Translations under genes and position numbers: made by a program | From: Pseudomonadota bacterium | GTDB lineage: Bacteria > Pseudomonadota > Alphaproteobacteria > Rhizobiales > Hyphomicrobiaceae | Reading direction: 5' to 3' | NCBI GenBank assembly: GCA_023392135.1 | Contig: JAEVZQ010000497.1 | Span: 1-6,693, forward strand | Length of the DNA stretch: 6,693 bases | Notes under the pieces: model-generated | Databases searched by the model: none | The model's input: only the letters and a program-made list of their open reading frames with translations | Told to the model about the DNA's origin: nothing | Shown here: one piece after another, positions 6,070 to 6,693 of the stretch | Layout: the number at the start of each line of letters is the position of its first letter | Position numbering within the stretch: the first letter of the stretch is position 1

Positions 6070-6693
6070 ATGAAGGAAGACCTGTTTCCACTCTCGATCG
6101 CACGAACGTTGCATCACAACAACTCCAGCGTCGAGCTGATCGAATTTTCCATCGGGCGGAATGAAAGCCGGTTTGCTTCGACCGGCGCACTGGTGGCGGA
6201 AACGGGTGTGCACACGGGCCGCTCGGCCCAGGACAAGTTCACGGTTCGCGACGCGCTGACCGAAAACGCCGTGTGGTGGGACGCCAACAAGGCGATGTCG
6301 CGCGAAAAGTTCGACGTGCTTCACAGGGATTTCCTGGAGCACGCCAAGGGCCGCGAGCTGTTCGTTCAGGACCTGTTCGCGGGTGCCGAGCCGGCGAGCC
6401 GTCTCAACGTCCGCGTCGTGTGCGAGTACGCATGGCATGCATTATTCATCCACTACCTGCTGAGGCGGCCCGACGCGGGCCAGCTCGCAGGCTTCGAGCC
6501 CGGGTTCACGGTGGTGTGCCTGCCGAGCTTCCGCGCCGATCCGGAGCGGCACGGCTGCCGTTCGGAAACGGTTATCGCCTGCGATTTCACCCGGCGCCTT
6601 GTGCTGATTGGAGGCTCCTCCTACGCGGGCGAGATGAAGAAGTCGGTGTTCTCGTTCCTCAACTTCCTGCTGCCGGAGCGTGGCGTCATGCCG
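6070..6693 (+). CDS. pckA: ATP-dependent phosphoenolpyruvate carboxykinase, N-terminal part (cut by right edge)
   Basis: Cytosolic gluconeogenic enzyme converting oxaloacetate and ATP to phosphoenolpyruvate, CO2 and ADP. The frame is open from the start to the last base, giving 208 residues of an expected 530 or so. Motifs of the ATP-type family are [13 protein letters not shown] (45-57, with the oxaloacetate-binding Arg51), [16 protein letters not shown] (119-134), [29 protein letters not shown] (166-194, with the active-site lysines 190/191) and [10 protein letters not shown] at the edge. The kinase P-loop region lies outside the window. Two ATGs compete: 6064 has AAGG directly abutting it, whereas 6070 has AAGGA five bases upstream and is preferred; the difference is two residues (MK). 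The position next to chvI/chvG and the regulatory PTS is conserved in rhizobia, where carbon-source control of pckA is known. Confidence 0.96.
   Translation, partial: MKEDLFPLSIARTLHHNNSSVELIEFSIGRNESRFASTGALVAETGVHTGRSAQDKFTVRDALTENAVWWDANKAMSREKFDVLHRDFLEHAKGRELFVQDLFAGAEPASRLNVRVVCEYAWHALFIHYLLRRPDAGQLAGFEPGFTVVCLPSFRADPERHGCRSETVIACDFTRRLVLIGGSSYAGEMKKSVFSFLNFLLPERGVMP

Noticed and set aside
5896..6438. 180-codon open frame on the minus strand over the pckA start
   Set aside because: Antisense to conserved pckA codons; the predicted protein matches no family I recognise, and the codon pattern follows pckA.
1..6693. Mobile elements, CRISPR arrays, tRNA/rRNA genes, phage or defence genes
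   Set aside because: No transposase, integrase, regularly spaced repeats, tRNA-like cloverleaf or defence-family motif was seen. The region is a conserved chromosomal locus.

Overview
This is a GC-rich window (with local AT-rich promoter spots) carrying a gene block typical of Alphaproteobacteria, most likely order Hyphomicrobiales (Rhizobiales). The evidence is the linkage of a ChvI/ChvG (BvrR/BvrS-type) two-component system with a short HPr kinase, a mannose-family EIIA, HPr and ahcY on one side, and a HugZ-like protein and pckA on the other. Genus and species cannot be read from the window.

Layout. Leftward (minus strand, in transcription order from right to left): chvI (4891-4193), chvG (4169-2313), hprK (2332-1859, overlapping the end of chvG), a 191-bp gap, EIIA-Man (1667-1263), ptsH/HPr (1253-951), a 277-bp gap holding a good promoter and a perfect inverted repeat, then ahcY (673 to the left edge, 3' part missing). 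Rightward (plus strand): a HugZ/PNPOx-type gene (5055-5785) that is interrupted by an apparent frameshift, a 284-bp gap, and pckA (6070 to the right edge, 3' part missing). The divergent chvI/hugZ spacer carries a plausible rightward promoter overlapping a perfect 18-bp inverted repeat.

How the parts fit. ChvG senses an envelope or periplasmic signal and phosphorylates ChvI, an OmpR-family regulator. HprK, EIIA-Man and HPr form a regulatory PTS: no sugar permease (EIIB/C/D) is encoded here, and enzyme I is not in the window. HprK would phosphorylate HPr on Ser53, and the phosphorelay from EI would use His22 of HPr and then His9 of EIIA. Co-localisation with pckA (gluconeogenesis) and ahcY (methyl cycle) suggests a nutrient-state and cell-envelope control module. 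This arrangement is known in rhizobia and Brucella, so the locus as a whole is not a new system. The items most worth a second look are the broken hugZ-like gene, its substituted DUF2470 signature, and two perfect inverted repeats placed like operators at the hugZ and ahcY promoters.
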